In this document: piece by piece, positions 8,596 through 16,408 of the stretch
How positions within the stretch are numbered: position 1 is the first letter of the stretch
Layout of the letters: every line of letters begins with the position of its first letter
Source of the DNA: Candidatus Competibacteraceae bacterium
Lineage (GTDB): Bacteria; Pseudomonadota; Gammaproteobacteria; Competibacterales; Competibacteraceae
Direction: 5' to 3'
Assembly (NCBI GenBank): GCA_003989085.1
Contig: RXIV01000001.1
Span: 1-64,000 of the forward strand
Length of the DNA stretch: 64,000 bases
Made by a program: the position numbers and the translations under genes
Notes under the pieces: generated by a model
What the model saw: only the letters and a program-made list of their open reading frames with translations
Database searches by the model: none
What the model was told of the DNA's origin: nothing

Positions 8596-9565
8596 CACGG
8601 CCAGCTCGACTGAGGTAGAGGATGATCAGCAACCAGCCGATCCCGCCAACCGTATATTTAATTTCCGCTGGAATCGCATGGTTCGATGACCAAAAGGCTT
8701 CAATGAATGCGGCCAGGGTCAGCAAGGCGGTCATGCCGAGAATCAGCCGCACCCCGTCGGAGGCGGCTTGACGCAACGCCGCACTCCGGCTCCAGCGGCC
8801 CGGCGCGACCACTGCCCAGCCCAGTTTCAGGCCCGCCACCCCAGCCAGCACGATTCCGGTCAGTTCAAAGGCGCCGTGGCCGGCAACGAAGGTATAAAAA
8901 GTTTCGGTCAGACCCTTGGCGGTCAGGTAACCGGACACCGCGCCGATAAACAGCCCGTTCAGCAGCAACATAAACACCGCGCCGATCCCCAGCAGGATCC
9001 CGCCGGCGAAGGTGCGAAAGCCGAGGCCGATGTTATTGCGAATGTAATAGCCGAACATCGCCAGATCGCTGGAAGCCGCCCGGTCAACGGCGGCCTGGCC
9101 CGGTGCATACATCGCTTCCAGATCGGTGACTCTCTCCGGGGCCAGTAGGCTGTAAATCAGTTCGGGCGCCTGATAAACCGCCAGTCCCATCCCCAGTAAC
9201 GGTAGATAAAACAGCGCGGCGCACAGCCAGAATAACCCGGCGTTGGCTCGCACCCGCTGCGGAAAATCAGTGCTCAGAAACTGCAACATGGCCTGCCAGC
9301 GGCCCTGGGGACCACGGTAGAGTTGCTGATAGGCGCGTAACGCCAACTGGTTCAGCCGGGCGTTCAGGGCGTTGCTGTAGCAGCGGCTGCGGGCGATAGC
9401 TAATTGCTGGCACAGTTGCCGGTAGGCGGCGGGCAGCTCCAGCACCGGCAACGGCGCGGGTTGGGGCAGATTTTTCAGTGGGGAACGCCGCTCCAGCCGC
9501 TCCAGTCGGGCAGCGAAAGCCTGCCACTCGGCGCTATGGCGGCGCTCGAATTGACGCTGCTTCAT
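8585..9565 (-). CDS. Stage II sporulation protein M-like membrane protein
   Basis: The 326-residue product has a cytoplasmic N-terminal helical part (about 110 residues) and five to six membrane helices carrying SpoIIM-family signatures, such as the FYTFVAGHGAFELTGI region near residue 228. In spore formers SpoIIM belongs to the engulfment peptidoglycan hydrolase complex. In non-sporulating bacteria the homologues have no assigned role. It is coupled to the RDD gene upstream by a 4-nt overlap and to the DUF4129 gene downstream, forming an operon. Confidence 0.85.
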   Translation of the reverse strand: MKQRQFERRHSAEWQAFAARLERLERRSPLKNLPQPAPLPVLELPAAYRQLCQQLAIARSRCYSNALNARLNQLALRAYQQLYRGPQGRWQAMLQFLSTDFPQRVRANAGLFWLCAALFYLPLLGMGLAVYQAPELIYSLLAPERVTDLEAMYAPGQAAVDRAASSDLAMFGYYIRNNIGLGFRTFAGGILLGIGAVFMLLLNGLFIGAVSGYLTAKGLTETFYTFVAGHGAFELTGIVLAGVAGLKLGWAVVAPGRWSRSAALRQAASDGVRLILGMTALLTLAAFIEAFWSSNHAIPAEIKYTVGGIGWLLIILYLSRAGRDVA

Positions 9566-10257
9566 GAGTGATCTCCGGCTAGCCAGCGGGCGTAAGCCTG
9601 GAGCCGCTCGACACCGGCCATGCCGGTCAACCGGGTGAATCCGGTCAGTAATTCGGCCAGTTCGGCCTGCCGGGCGGGATTGAGGATCGTGCTGCGCTCG
9701 ACGAAGTCGATGATGAGCTGCTGTTCGGCAAGACTCAGCGACGGCGGGGGCAAGGCCGGGCCAGGCAGCAAAGTGAGGGCGAGGATCGGCGGATCACGGT
9801 AGATGACGAGAGTGCCGGCAGCCAGATCGCCAAGGCGCTGAAAATCGCGATTGCTGAACATGGCGACCATCCCGAAACCGTACAGCACCGGCAGAAAATC
9901 TGCCGCCCGCAACAGGTTGCGAATCAGCGCCGCTGACCAGCCCACCGGAGTCCCGTTGGCATGGACGACCATGAGACCCAGCGCCTTTTTGCCAGGGGTC
10001 GCGCCGCCGGCGTAGACCTCGAATAGCGCCGGATATAGCCATTCGGTCAGGAACAGCGCAATCAGCCATACGCCAAACCCGCCCTGGCTCAGGGTCGCCA
10101 GCGCGATCAGTAGCGCCAGCAGCGCCATGCACTGGATCAGCAGATCGATGCTCCAGGCCAGCGCCCGCGCCACCGGGCCGGCCGCCCGCAAACTCAGGGT
10201 GATGCCTTCGGGGGTTTCGATCTGGCGGACGGTATCCAGCAAAGCAGGTTCAGGCAT
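9562..10257 (-). CDS. RDD family membrane protein
   Basis: From ATG 10257 the protein is 231 residues; the frame is open further upstream to 10413 but that region has no family-like sequence. The RDD domain begins after the polar N-terminus with ARALAWSIDLLIQ and continues through helices and the GKKALGLMVV segment, which is typical of the family. The C-terminal 60 residues are predicted cytoplasmic. Some RDD proteins act as cation antiporters, but no transport role can be inferred here. It is the first gene of the four-gene operon with SpoIIM-like, DUF4129 and DUF4350 proteins. Confidence 0.82.
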   Translation of the reverse strand: MPEPALLDTVRQIETPEGITLSLRAAGPVARALAWSIDLLIQCMALLALLIALATLSQGGFGVWLIALFLTEWLYPALFEVYAGGATPGKKALGLMVVHANGTPVGWSAALIRNLLRAADFLPVLYGFGMVAMFSNRDFQRLGDLAAGTLVIYRDPPILALTLLPGPALPPPSLSLAEQQLIIDFVERSTILNPARQAELAELLTGFTRLTGMAGVERLQAYARWLAGDHS

Positions 10258-10411
10258 AATTGCAGGACGCGACTGGTGGAAACTGATATTGAAAAGCATG
10301 GCATGGTTCAGTGCCTGAAGAAAGCCAGCGCCAGAATGTCGCCCGCCCTTGCGGTCTGGCAGAGCGGTGTATCCCGTTGCCACAAGGCTACCCTTGGAGT
10401 TGGAGAATGCC

Positions 10412-11014
10412 ATGAACAGTGACGCCAGTCCTTATCAGCCGCCGCACAGCGCCATTACTCCCATCGCGCCGCCCCAATTTGGCGAACTCAACGTCTTCTC
10501 GACGCGAGGCCGGCTGGGCCGGGTGCGCTATATTGGCTATTCCGTCGGACTGGTGCTGTTGGTCTATCTGTCCATCGCCATTTTGGGCGGCGCTGTCCTC
10601 GCAATGGTCAGGCCACACGGTGGTAGTGAGGCTTTTCAGTGGCTGGGCGTCGGCGTAGTGATCCTGCTGGGGCTGATGGCGCTGGCCGTGTCCCTGCTGT
10701 TGGCCATTCAGCGCCTGCACGATTTCAACGCCAGCGGCTGGTGGGTGTTGTTGATGGCGATCCCCGTCGCCAGTTTCGTGCTGTATCTGGTGCTGCTGAT
10801 CATGCCGGGAACCCAAGGTTCCAACCGCTTCGGTTACCCGCCGCCGCCCAATACCCTCGGCGTAATTCTGCTGGCCTCGATTCTGCCACTGATTTCCATA
10901 CTGGGCATCGTCGCCGCTATCGCTATTCCGGCTTATCAGAACTACAAGGTTCGCGCTCAAGCCCTTCATCGTCCAGCGCCCACCCAGCCACTCGCTCCCG
11001 CTCAACAGCCGTGA
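10412..11014 (+). CDS. DUF805 family membrane protein with pilin-like C-terminal segment
   Basis: The ATG at 10412 follows TGGAGAA and gives 200 residues. The core is a DUF805 domain: FSTRGRLGRVRYI near residue 32, membrane helices, and the conserved RLHDFNASGWW and PGTQGSNRFGYPPPPN motifs. After the domain, helix residues about 155-185 end in GIVAAIAIPAYQNYKVRAQA, strikingly like the N-terminal region of type IV pilins but placed at the C-terminus. The stop overlaps the GTG of the HD-GYP gene. Function unknown. Confidence 0.85.
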   Translation: MNSDASPYQPPHSAITPIAPPQFGELNVFSTRGRLGRVRYIGYSVGLVLLVYLSIAILGGAVLAMVRPHGGSEAFQWLGVGVVILLGLMALAVSLLLAIQRLHDFNASGWWVLLMAIPVASFVLYLVLLIMPGTQGSNRFGYPPPPNTLGVILLASILPLISILGIVAAIAIPAYQNYKVRAQALHRPAPTQPLAPAQQP

Positions 11015-12303
11015 TTCATTCCCCGGATCGCCGTTTGACGAGTATCGCCATCGACCTCGGTCAGGCGATTCACGCTTTGTCCGATGCGCTCGATCTGGTT
11101 GGGGTGGATGAAGTGTTCCACGGCAAACGAGTCGGATTTATGGTGACGCAGTGTGGTCTCGCCCTGGGTCTGGGCGCCAAGGAACTGGGAGACCTGTTTC
11201 ACGCCGCGCTGCTGCACGATTGCGGGGTGTCCTCCACCCATGTGCATTGCTACCTGGTCAACGAGCTGGATTGGGAGGGTTCAGAACAGCATTGCATCAA
11301 GGGCAGCGAGTTGCTCGACCAGTTTCCGCCGCTGGCTCATCTGGCCCCGCTCATCCGCTATCATCACAGCCACTGGGATGCCTTGCATCGCTTGGACATT
11401 TCCGAATCGGTCGCCCGGCTGAGCAATCTGATCTACCTGGTGGATCGGGTGGATGCACTGGCTAAGCCTCACTACGAACGTGATCTGCTGTTAGCCCGCC
11501 ACGCCATCCGCGAGACCATCTCAGGTTTGAGCGGCTCCCTTTTCGCCCCGGAGCTGGTGGCGCTGTTTCTGAATGTGTCCGCCAGCGAGGCATTCTGGTT
11601 GAGTCTGGAATCACGCCACCTGATTCGCTTCATCTACGAGCGTGAGGAGGAATGCCATCCCATCCTGATCAGCTTCCCGGAACTACGGCAACTGGCACTG
11701 TTGTTCGCCCAGGTCGTTGACGCCAAGAGTCCTTATACGATGCGGCATTCGCTGGGGGTGGCGCAGTTGGCGCGATTCCTGGCCGAGCGGGCCGGATTAT
11801 CCAGTGAAACCTGCGCCAAGATTGAGGTCGCCGGGCTGCTGCATGACCTGGGCAAGCTGCAAGTCCCGGACGCGATTTTGGAAAAGCATGGCGCACTGAC
11901 CTTGGAAGAGCGGGCAATAATCCAGCGCCACAGCTTCGAGACTTATCAGATTCTGCGCGGGATTGCCGGGCTGGAGGACATCACCCTGTGGGCGGCCTAC
12001 CATCACGAAACCCCGGACGGGCGGGGCTATCCTTTTCAACGCCGTGGGGCGGAACTGACTGTTGAAATGCGGATCATCGCGGTGGCCGATGTGTTTGAGG
12101 CGCTGGCCCAGCAACGGCCCTACCGGGAATCACTGCCGCCGGACGAAATTCTGGAGATGCTGCGGGCCTTCGTCCGCGAAGGCCGGTTGGATGGCGTCCT
12201 CGTGGAACTGGTCGGACGATATTTGCAGGAAATCTGGCAAATCGCACTGGCCGCTTCGGCGCTCGAACCCGGATCTGATCCAGCGGCTCAATCAGTGGCT
12301 TGA
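11011..12303 (+). CDS. HD-GYP phosphodiesterase with two HD modules
   Basis: The start is GTG 11011, overlapping the DUF805 stop (GTGA); a longer frame upstream is only overlap with the DUF805 gene. The 430-residue product has an N-terminal HD-like module (ALLHDCG near residue 65, YHHSHWD near 115) and a C-terminal HD-GYP module (LLHDLGK near residue 275, YHHETPDGRGYP near 330). The second carries the HD and GYP residues needed for hydrolysis of cyclic di-GMP or cGAMP; the first has lost the GYP triad and may be structural or regulatory. There is no receiver domain, so the input is unknown. Confidence 0.88.
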   Translation: MIHSPDRRLTSIAIDLGQAIHALSDALDLVGVDEVFHGKRVGFMVTQCGLALGLGAKELGDLFHAALLHDCGVSSTHVHCYLVNELDWEGSEQHCIKGSELLDQFPPLAHLAPLIRYHHSHWDALHRLDISESVARLSNLIYLVDRVDALAKPHYERDLLLARHAIRETISGLSGSLFAPELVALFLNVSASEAFWLSLESRHLIRFIYEREEECHPILISFPELRQLALLFAQVVDAKSPYTMRHSLGVAQLARFLAERAGLSSETCAKIEVAGLLHDLGKLQVPDAILEKHGALTLEERAIIQRHSFETYQILRGIAGLEDITLWAAYHHETPDGRGYPFQRRGAELTVEMRIIAVADVFEALAQQRPYRESLPPDEILEMLRAFVREGRLDGVLVELVGRYLQEIWQIALAASALEPGSDPAAQSVA

Positions 12304-12316
12304 AGCATGAAACGAA

Positions 12317-12772
12317 TCAGCTGGCTTCCGGGCGGAACACCCCGTATTGGCCCTTGAAGGTCATGGCGGGTTCGCCATCGGCGCAAATTACCACCTCAAC
12401 GGTCCAGCGAGCCTTGCCGCGCTCCTGGTAACGGTGAATGAATTGCTCTGCCGTCGCCGGTTCCGGCAGCACGCATTCGGCCACAATCCCCTCACGCACC
12501 GGCCGCAGAAATTTCAGGTGGCTGTCGATGATCACGATCTCGGCGCTTTCGCCGTGATTGCGCAGGGTCAGCGTGGTCATGGTCCAGCCGGTCAGCGCCG
12601 CAATCGCGGCCATCGATCCGCCAAACGCGGTGCCCTTGTCATTAACATTGGGTTCCAGCGGTGCGGTCAGCGCCAATCTGGTGGCGTCGCAACGCTCGAT
12701 CTGCGCTTGCATGGCGCGGAACAGCGGGACATGGCGGTTGAGGTAGTCATTGAGTTCCTGCAAGGGGGACAT
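12317..12772 (-). CDS. YiiD-type hotdog thioesterase
   Basis: The 151-residue protein matches the YiiD C-terminal thioesterase domain: NDKGTAFGGSMAAIA near residue 43 carries the conserved hotdog helix, and HLKFLRPVREG near 84 the dimer strand. It probably hydrolyses an acyl-CoA or acyl-ACP, substrate unknown. ATG 12772 is preferred over TTG 12787 because GGAG lies at suitable spacing upstream. In E. coli YiiD this domain is fused to an acetyltransferase; here it stands alone. It converges with the HD-GYP gene. Confidence 0.85.
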   Translation of the reverse strand: MSPLQELNDYLNRHVPLFRAMQAQIERCDATRLALTAPLEPNVNDKGTAFGGSMAAIAALTGWTMTTLTLRNHGESAEIVIIDSHLKFLRPVREGIVAECVLPEPATAEQFIHRYQERGKARWTVEVVICADGEPAMTFKGQYGVFRPEAS

Positions 12773-12890
12773 AAGAGGTGACTCCAATAGGTTCGTGGCA
12801 GAAAAGGTTTAAGAATATCGTTCGACATTTTCGCTTTTTTCGCGCCGGCGTGGTCTACAAAACCGCCTTTAATCTTCTTTGGAGACGATC

Positions 12891-13496
12891 ATGCCGAAAA
12901 ACCCCGCCATCACCCAAGTTGCCATCGCCGATCTCATCGCCCAGCGCTGGAGTCCTCGCGCCATTGATCCGGATCAGCCAGTGAGCCGCGATCAACTCCT
13001 GGCCTTACTGGAGGCGGCCCGCTGGGCGCCATCCTGTTTTGGCGACCAACCGTGGCGCTATCTGGTCTGGGACCGGTTCCGTGATCCGGCGGGTTGGCGG
13101 CAGGCGTTTGACTGCCTTGCTGAGGGTAATCAACTCTGGGTCAAAAATGCGCCCATTCTGCTGCTGGCTGTGGCCGCGCCAAATTTCGGCCATAACGATC
13201 AACCGAACCGCTGGGCGCAATACGACACTGGGGCCGCCAGTGAGAACCTGTGTCTGCAAGCGACCGCCCTGGGGTTGGTCGCCCATCAGATGGGCGGTTT
13301 TGACCCGGAGGCGGCTAAAGCCCGCTTTAATATCCCCGCTGATCATGTTGGCATGGCCATGATCGCGGTTGGGCATCCAGGAGCGATTGAGTTATTGCCA
13401 CAGGCGCTGGCCGAGAAGGAACAGGCGCCGCGCAGCCGCAAGCCATTGGCCCAATTGGCTTTTGAAGGCCGCTGGGGTCAGAGCGTCCAGAACTGA
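12891..13496 (+). CDS. Nitroreductase family FMN-dependent oxidoreductase
   Basis: ATG 12891 is preceded by GGAGACGATC and gives 201 residues. The N-terminal FMN-binding RWSPRAIDP motif, the EAARWAPSCFGDQPWRYLV segment (residues about 44-62) and the GLVAHQMGGFD segment (near 130) are characteristic of the family. Such enzymes use NAD(P)H to reduce nitro-aromatics or quinones, and the physiological substrate is not evident. It lies 12 nt before the MotA-like gene, so co-transcription is possible. Confidence 0.88.
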   Translation: MPKNPAITQVAIADLIAQRWSPRAIDPDQPVSRDQLLALLEAARWAPSCFGDQPWRYLVWDRFRDPAGWRQAFDCLAEGNQLWVKNAPILLLAVAAPNFGHNDQPNRWAQYDTGAASENLCLQATALGLVAHQMGGFDPEAAKARFNIPADHVGMAMIAVGHPGAIELLPQALAEKEQAPRSRKPLAQLAFEGRWGQSVQN

Positions 13497-13508
13497 CCGG
13501 TTAATCCC

Positions 13509-14588
13509 ATGCCTTTAACCATTTCCGAACGGCGCTCGCAGCGGGGCGCCGGGCGTTATCTGCTGCATTCCCTGCTTTTTCTGGCGGCGTTGACTGCGCT
13601 GGGCGCAGTGTTTTTGCCGCCGTTGACCGCTGCGTTTCTGACCAATCCCTATCTGAATGGCACGATCGCCGCTGCTTTCCTGTTTGGGGTGACTTACACC
13701 CTCAAGGCTTTGACCGACACCCTGCGCGATGTCCGGGCCGGCAACCGGGCGGCCGAGGTGGCGTTGCAGGCCCGTCGTCGTGAAATCCCGCTCAAGCAGG
13801 CCGACGAAGTGCTGCTCGGCAGTCACTGGCGCGGGGTGAGCGACTTTATCCAGAAGATTCACCGGGTTATTAGCCACGGCGATGCCGCCGCCACCTTGCC
13901 CTATCTGCTCGATTCGCTGGCGACCCAGGGTGATGACCGGCGGGCGCTGGTGCGCTATCTGACCGGAGCGCTGGTGTTGCTGGGTCTCATTGGCACGTTT
14001 TACGGCCTGCTACTGACCATTACCGGGGTGCGCGATGTGATCAGCGGTCTGTCCACCGATAAAGCCGCCGACACTATGACCCTGATCGCCCACTTCAAGG
14101 ATCGGCTCGCCGCGCCGCTGGGCGGGATGGGGACTTCATTTTCTGCTTCGCTGTTCGGGCTGCTGGCAGCCCTGGCACTGGGCTTTCTGGAACTGCAATT
14201 GCTCCGCGCCCAAAATCATCATCATGCCCAACTGGAGGCGTTGGTGGTCAGCGATCTGGTGCCGTTGTGGCAACCGGTAGTCACGGTGACGGCCCAGACC
14301 GAGACCATTTCGCCCCGGCATTTGGCGGCGCTGCTGCAAGCCACCACCGACCGGCTGGAGCGGGTTGCGGCGACCACCGAATATCTGGCCAATCGTGGTG
14401 AAGGCATTACCCGTGTGGCGGAACAGGTAGCGAATCTGGGCGAGCGGATCGAGTCGTTGCGCGGGACGTTGCAAAATATCGAGAACGACCGCACTGCTGA
14501 TCTGCGTCATGAACTGCGCATCATTGCCCGGTTGCTGGCGCAATCGTCCGGGCCAGTGCTGGATGCCGACCATGCCCCGCCGCCGTGA
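13509..14588 (+). CDS. MotA/TolQ/ExbB-family proton-channel subunit, non-flagellar
   Basis: The 359-residue protein has four predicted membrane helices (about 21-40, 50-68, 150-172 and 208-232). The conserved channel region GALVLLGLIGTFYGLLLTI and the GMGTSFSASLFGLLAALALG helix match MotA/TolQ/ExbB channels. A cytoplasmic loop of about 80 residues lies between helices 2 and 3, and a helical C-terminal tail of about 125 residues follows helix 4. Its partner starts 17 nt inside this gene. There are no flagellar genes nearby, so it likely powers a periplasmic or envelope process. It resembles ZorA of the Zorya defence system only in general architecture; no ZorC, ZorD or ZorE is adjacent. Confidence 0.82.
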   Translation: MPLTISERRSQRGAGRYLLHSLLFLAALTALGAVFLPPLTAAFLTNPYLNGTIAAAFLFGVTYTLKALTDTLRDVRAGNRAAEVALQARRREIPLKQADEVLLGSHWRGVSDFIQKIHRVISHGDAAATLPYLLDSLATQGDDRRALVRYLTGALVLLGLIGTFYGLLLTITGVRDVISGLSTDKAADTMTLIAHFKDRLAAPLGGMGTSFSASLFGLLAALALGFLELQLLRAQNHHHAQLEALVVSDLVPLWQPVVTVTAQTETISPRHLAALLQATTDRLERVAATTEYLANRGEGITRVAEQVANLGERIESLRGTLQNIENDRTADLRHELRIIARLLAQSSGPVLDADHAPPP

Positions 14589-15570
14589 TTCGCTTAGTGA
14601 GTTCAATCTGTGGCCAGCCTTTACCGACGCCCTCAGCGGGCTGGTGATGGTGCTCATCTTTCTAATTACGGTGTTTGTAATTACCGAGGTGCTGATTGGC
14701 CGCGAGATCATGGGCAAGGACACCGCGATTGGTCAGTTACAACGGATCGTCGAGCATCTGGAAGGCTTGGCCGGCGATGCGGAGAAAGAGGCGACGCGGC
14801 TGCGCGGGCGAACGCAGAGTCTGGAGAGCACGGTCAGCGAGCGGGACAAGCTGCTGGCGCAGTTGCGGAATCAACTGGCTGGGTTGACGGCAGACAAGAG
14901 CAAAGCTGAGCAGAGTTTGGGCAGCGCCCAGGAGCAGGCGGCGCTGCTCAGCGTTCGGGCTGAGCGGCTGGCGGCGGAACTGGAGCGGCTCAACCGGGCG
15001 CTGGCCGCCAATCAGCAGGATTTGGCGCAGCGCGATGCGGTGATTGTTGAGCAGAAGGGCCGGATTGAGGCGCTGGACAGTGCGTTGAAGAAGAAGCTGC
15101 TGGAGCGGGTCGAGGAGCTGGAGAAATACGCCAGCGATTTCTTTGGCCGGTTGCGCGAAGTGTTCGCCAATAATCCCGATATCAAGGTGGTCGGCGACCG
15201 CTTCGTATTCCAGTCCGAGGTGCTGTTTGCCTCCGGCGAGGCCACGTTGTCGCCGTCCGGGCGCGGCGATCTGGACAAGTTCGCCGCAGTTTACCGGCAA
15301 CTGGCGACCCGCTTGCCGGCGGATTTGCCGGTGATTATCGAGGTGCAGGGCCACACTGACCGGGTGCCGGTGCGCGGTCGGTTTCCGTCCAATTGGGAAC
15401 TGTCCACGGCGCGGGCGCAGGAGGTGGTGAATTATCTGATTCAGCAGGGCGTCCCGCCAGAGCGGCTGGCGGCGGTCGGGATGGGCGAATATCACCCGAT
15501 TGATCCAGGAGACAGCCCGGAGGCGTATCGCCGCAACCGCCGGATTGAGTTGAAGATCACCAGTCGCTAA
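14572..15570 (+). CDS. MotB/OmpA-family peptidoglycan-binding stator partner with coiled coil
   Basis: ATG 14572 overlaps the channel gene by 17 nt; the product has 332 residues. A short basic N-terminus precedes one membrane helix (residues 15-37) that holds the MotB-type aspartate ([10 protein letters not shown]), the expected proton site. Residues about 48-190 form a long coiled coil with heptads rich in Leu/Ala/Glu/Gln. The C-terminal 120 residues are an OmpA-like peptidoglycan-binding domain with GHTDRVPV and NWELSTARA. The unusually long coiled coil separates the membrane motor from the wall anchor. Function unknown. Confidence 0.85.
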   Translation: MPRRRDSLSEFNLWPAFTDALSGLVMVLIFLITVFVITEVLIGREIMGKDTAIGQLQRIVEHLEGLAGDAEKEATRLRGRTQSLESTVSERDKLLAQLRNQLAGLTADKSKAEQSLGSAQEQAALLSVRAERLAAELERLNRALAANQQDLAQRDAVIVEQKGRIEALDSALKKKLLERVEELEKYASDFFGRLREVFANNPDIKVVGDRFVFQSEVLFASGEATLSPSGRGDLDKFAAVYRQLATRLPADLPVIIEVQGHTDRVPVRGRFPSNWELSTARAQEVVNYLIQQGVPPERLAAVGMGEYHPIDPGDSPEAYRRNRRIELKITSR

Positions 15571-15632
15571 GGCATCGGGTCGATTGTGATAGACTTTTTG
15601 TGTCTTTTATCTCAACCCGCGAGTGCGCCCTC

Positions 15633-16133
15633 ATGGATTTCAAAACGACTGATTTGTGCGATGAGCATTTTGATCTGTGCAACCAGTTTTCGGACCGATT
15701 GCAGATTGCCGAACCGATCTTTAACGATTACGGCGGTGAAATGATGTTTTCCGGGGCCATCGTGACCCTGAAGGTGTTTGAGGACAACACGCTGGTTCGC
15801 AAGGTGCTGGAAGAACCGGGTGAAGACCGGGTGTTGGTGGTGGACGGCGGCGGTTCTACCCGTTGCGCGTTGCTGGGCGATCAACTGGCCGAACTGGCCG
15901 AGGATAACGGTTGGGCCGGTGTGGTGGTGAATGGCTGTATCCGCGATTCCGCCGTCGTTGCAGAAATGGGCATCGGCGTCAAGGCGATAGGTACACACCC
16001 ACTGAAGAGCGTCAAACGCAATAGCGGCGAGCGTGATATTCCGGTGTGCTTTGCCGGGATTACTTTCCGGCCTGGCTATTATCTCTATGCGGATGAAGAT
16101 GGCATGATCGTGTCGGAACAGCCATTGATTTAA
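15633..16133 (+). CDS. rraA: RraA family regulator of RNase E / 4-hydroxy-4-methyl-2-oxoglutarate aldolase-like protein
   Basis: The 166-residue product is close to the usual 161 of E. coli RraA, with the family signatures EPIFNDYGG (near residue 25), VVDGGGS (near 68), [11 protein letters not shown] (near 95) and GTHPLKS (near 117). RraA inhibits RNase E by trapping its C-terminal scaffold; related proteins are aldolases, and the sequence does not settle which activity applies. It is followed by a strong terminator. Confidence 0.92.
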   Translation: MDFKTTDLCDEHFDLCNQFSDRLQIAEPIFNDYGGEMMFSGAIVTLKVFEDNTLVRKVLEEPGEDRVLVVDGGGSTRCALLGDQLAELAEDNGWAGVVVNGCIRDSAVVAEMGIGVKAIGTHPLKSVKRNSGERDIPVCFAGITFRPGYYLYADEDGMIVSEQPLI

Positions 16134-16160
16134 TTAATGGCAACACTGCGATTGATCGAA

Positions 16161-16188
16161 GGGAAGGCCAGTTTGGTCTTCCCTTTTT
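16161..16188 (+). terminator. Rho-independent terminator after rraA
   Basis: A 9-bp stem (GGGAAGGCC with GGTCTTCCC, one G-U pair) with a 5-nt loop is followed by TTTTT, 27 nt after the rraA stop codon. Confidence 0.88.
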
Positions 16189-16408
16189 AGTGAGTCAAAG
16201 GTTAACCGGTTTTTCCGGCTAATTAAGGTGATTCTGCCAGGCCGGTATAACTGCACATCCCCATACGGGGTAAATTGATCAGTCGTATAGACTCTCCATA
16301 GTAACGGTGGGGATGGGTTTTAGCGTGTTAATCGCAGTGTGCCCCATACGCACCCGGTTTTCCTCCTACTGTCCATTCTTTCCCGACCAAAAGCCTGATA
16401 CTTGCGCC

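Noticed and set aside
10639..11010. N-terminal extension of the HD-GYP gene
   Set aside because: The frame is open but lies entirely inside the DUF805 gene in another frame; GTG 11011 with 4-nt overlap fits better.
13509..15570. Complete Zorya anti-phage system
   Set aside because: Only the motor pair is present; no ZorC, ZorD or ZorE homologue is next to it. The following genes are rraA and tex.
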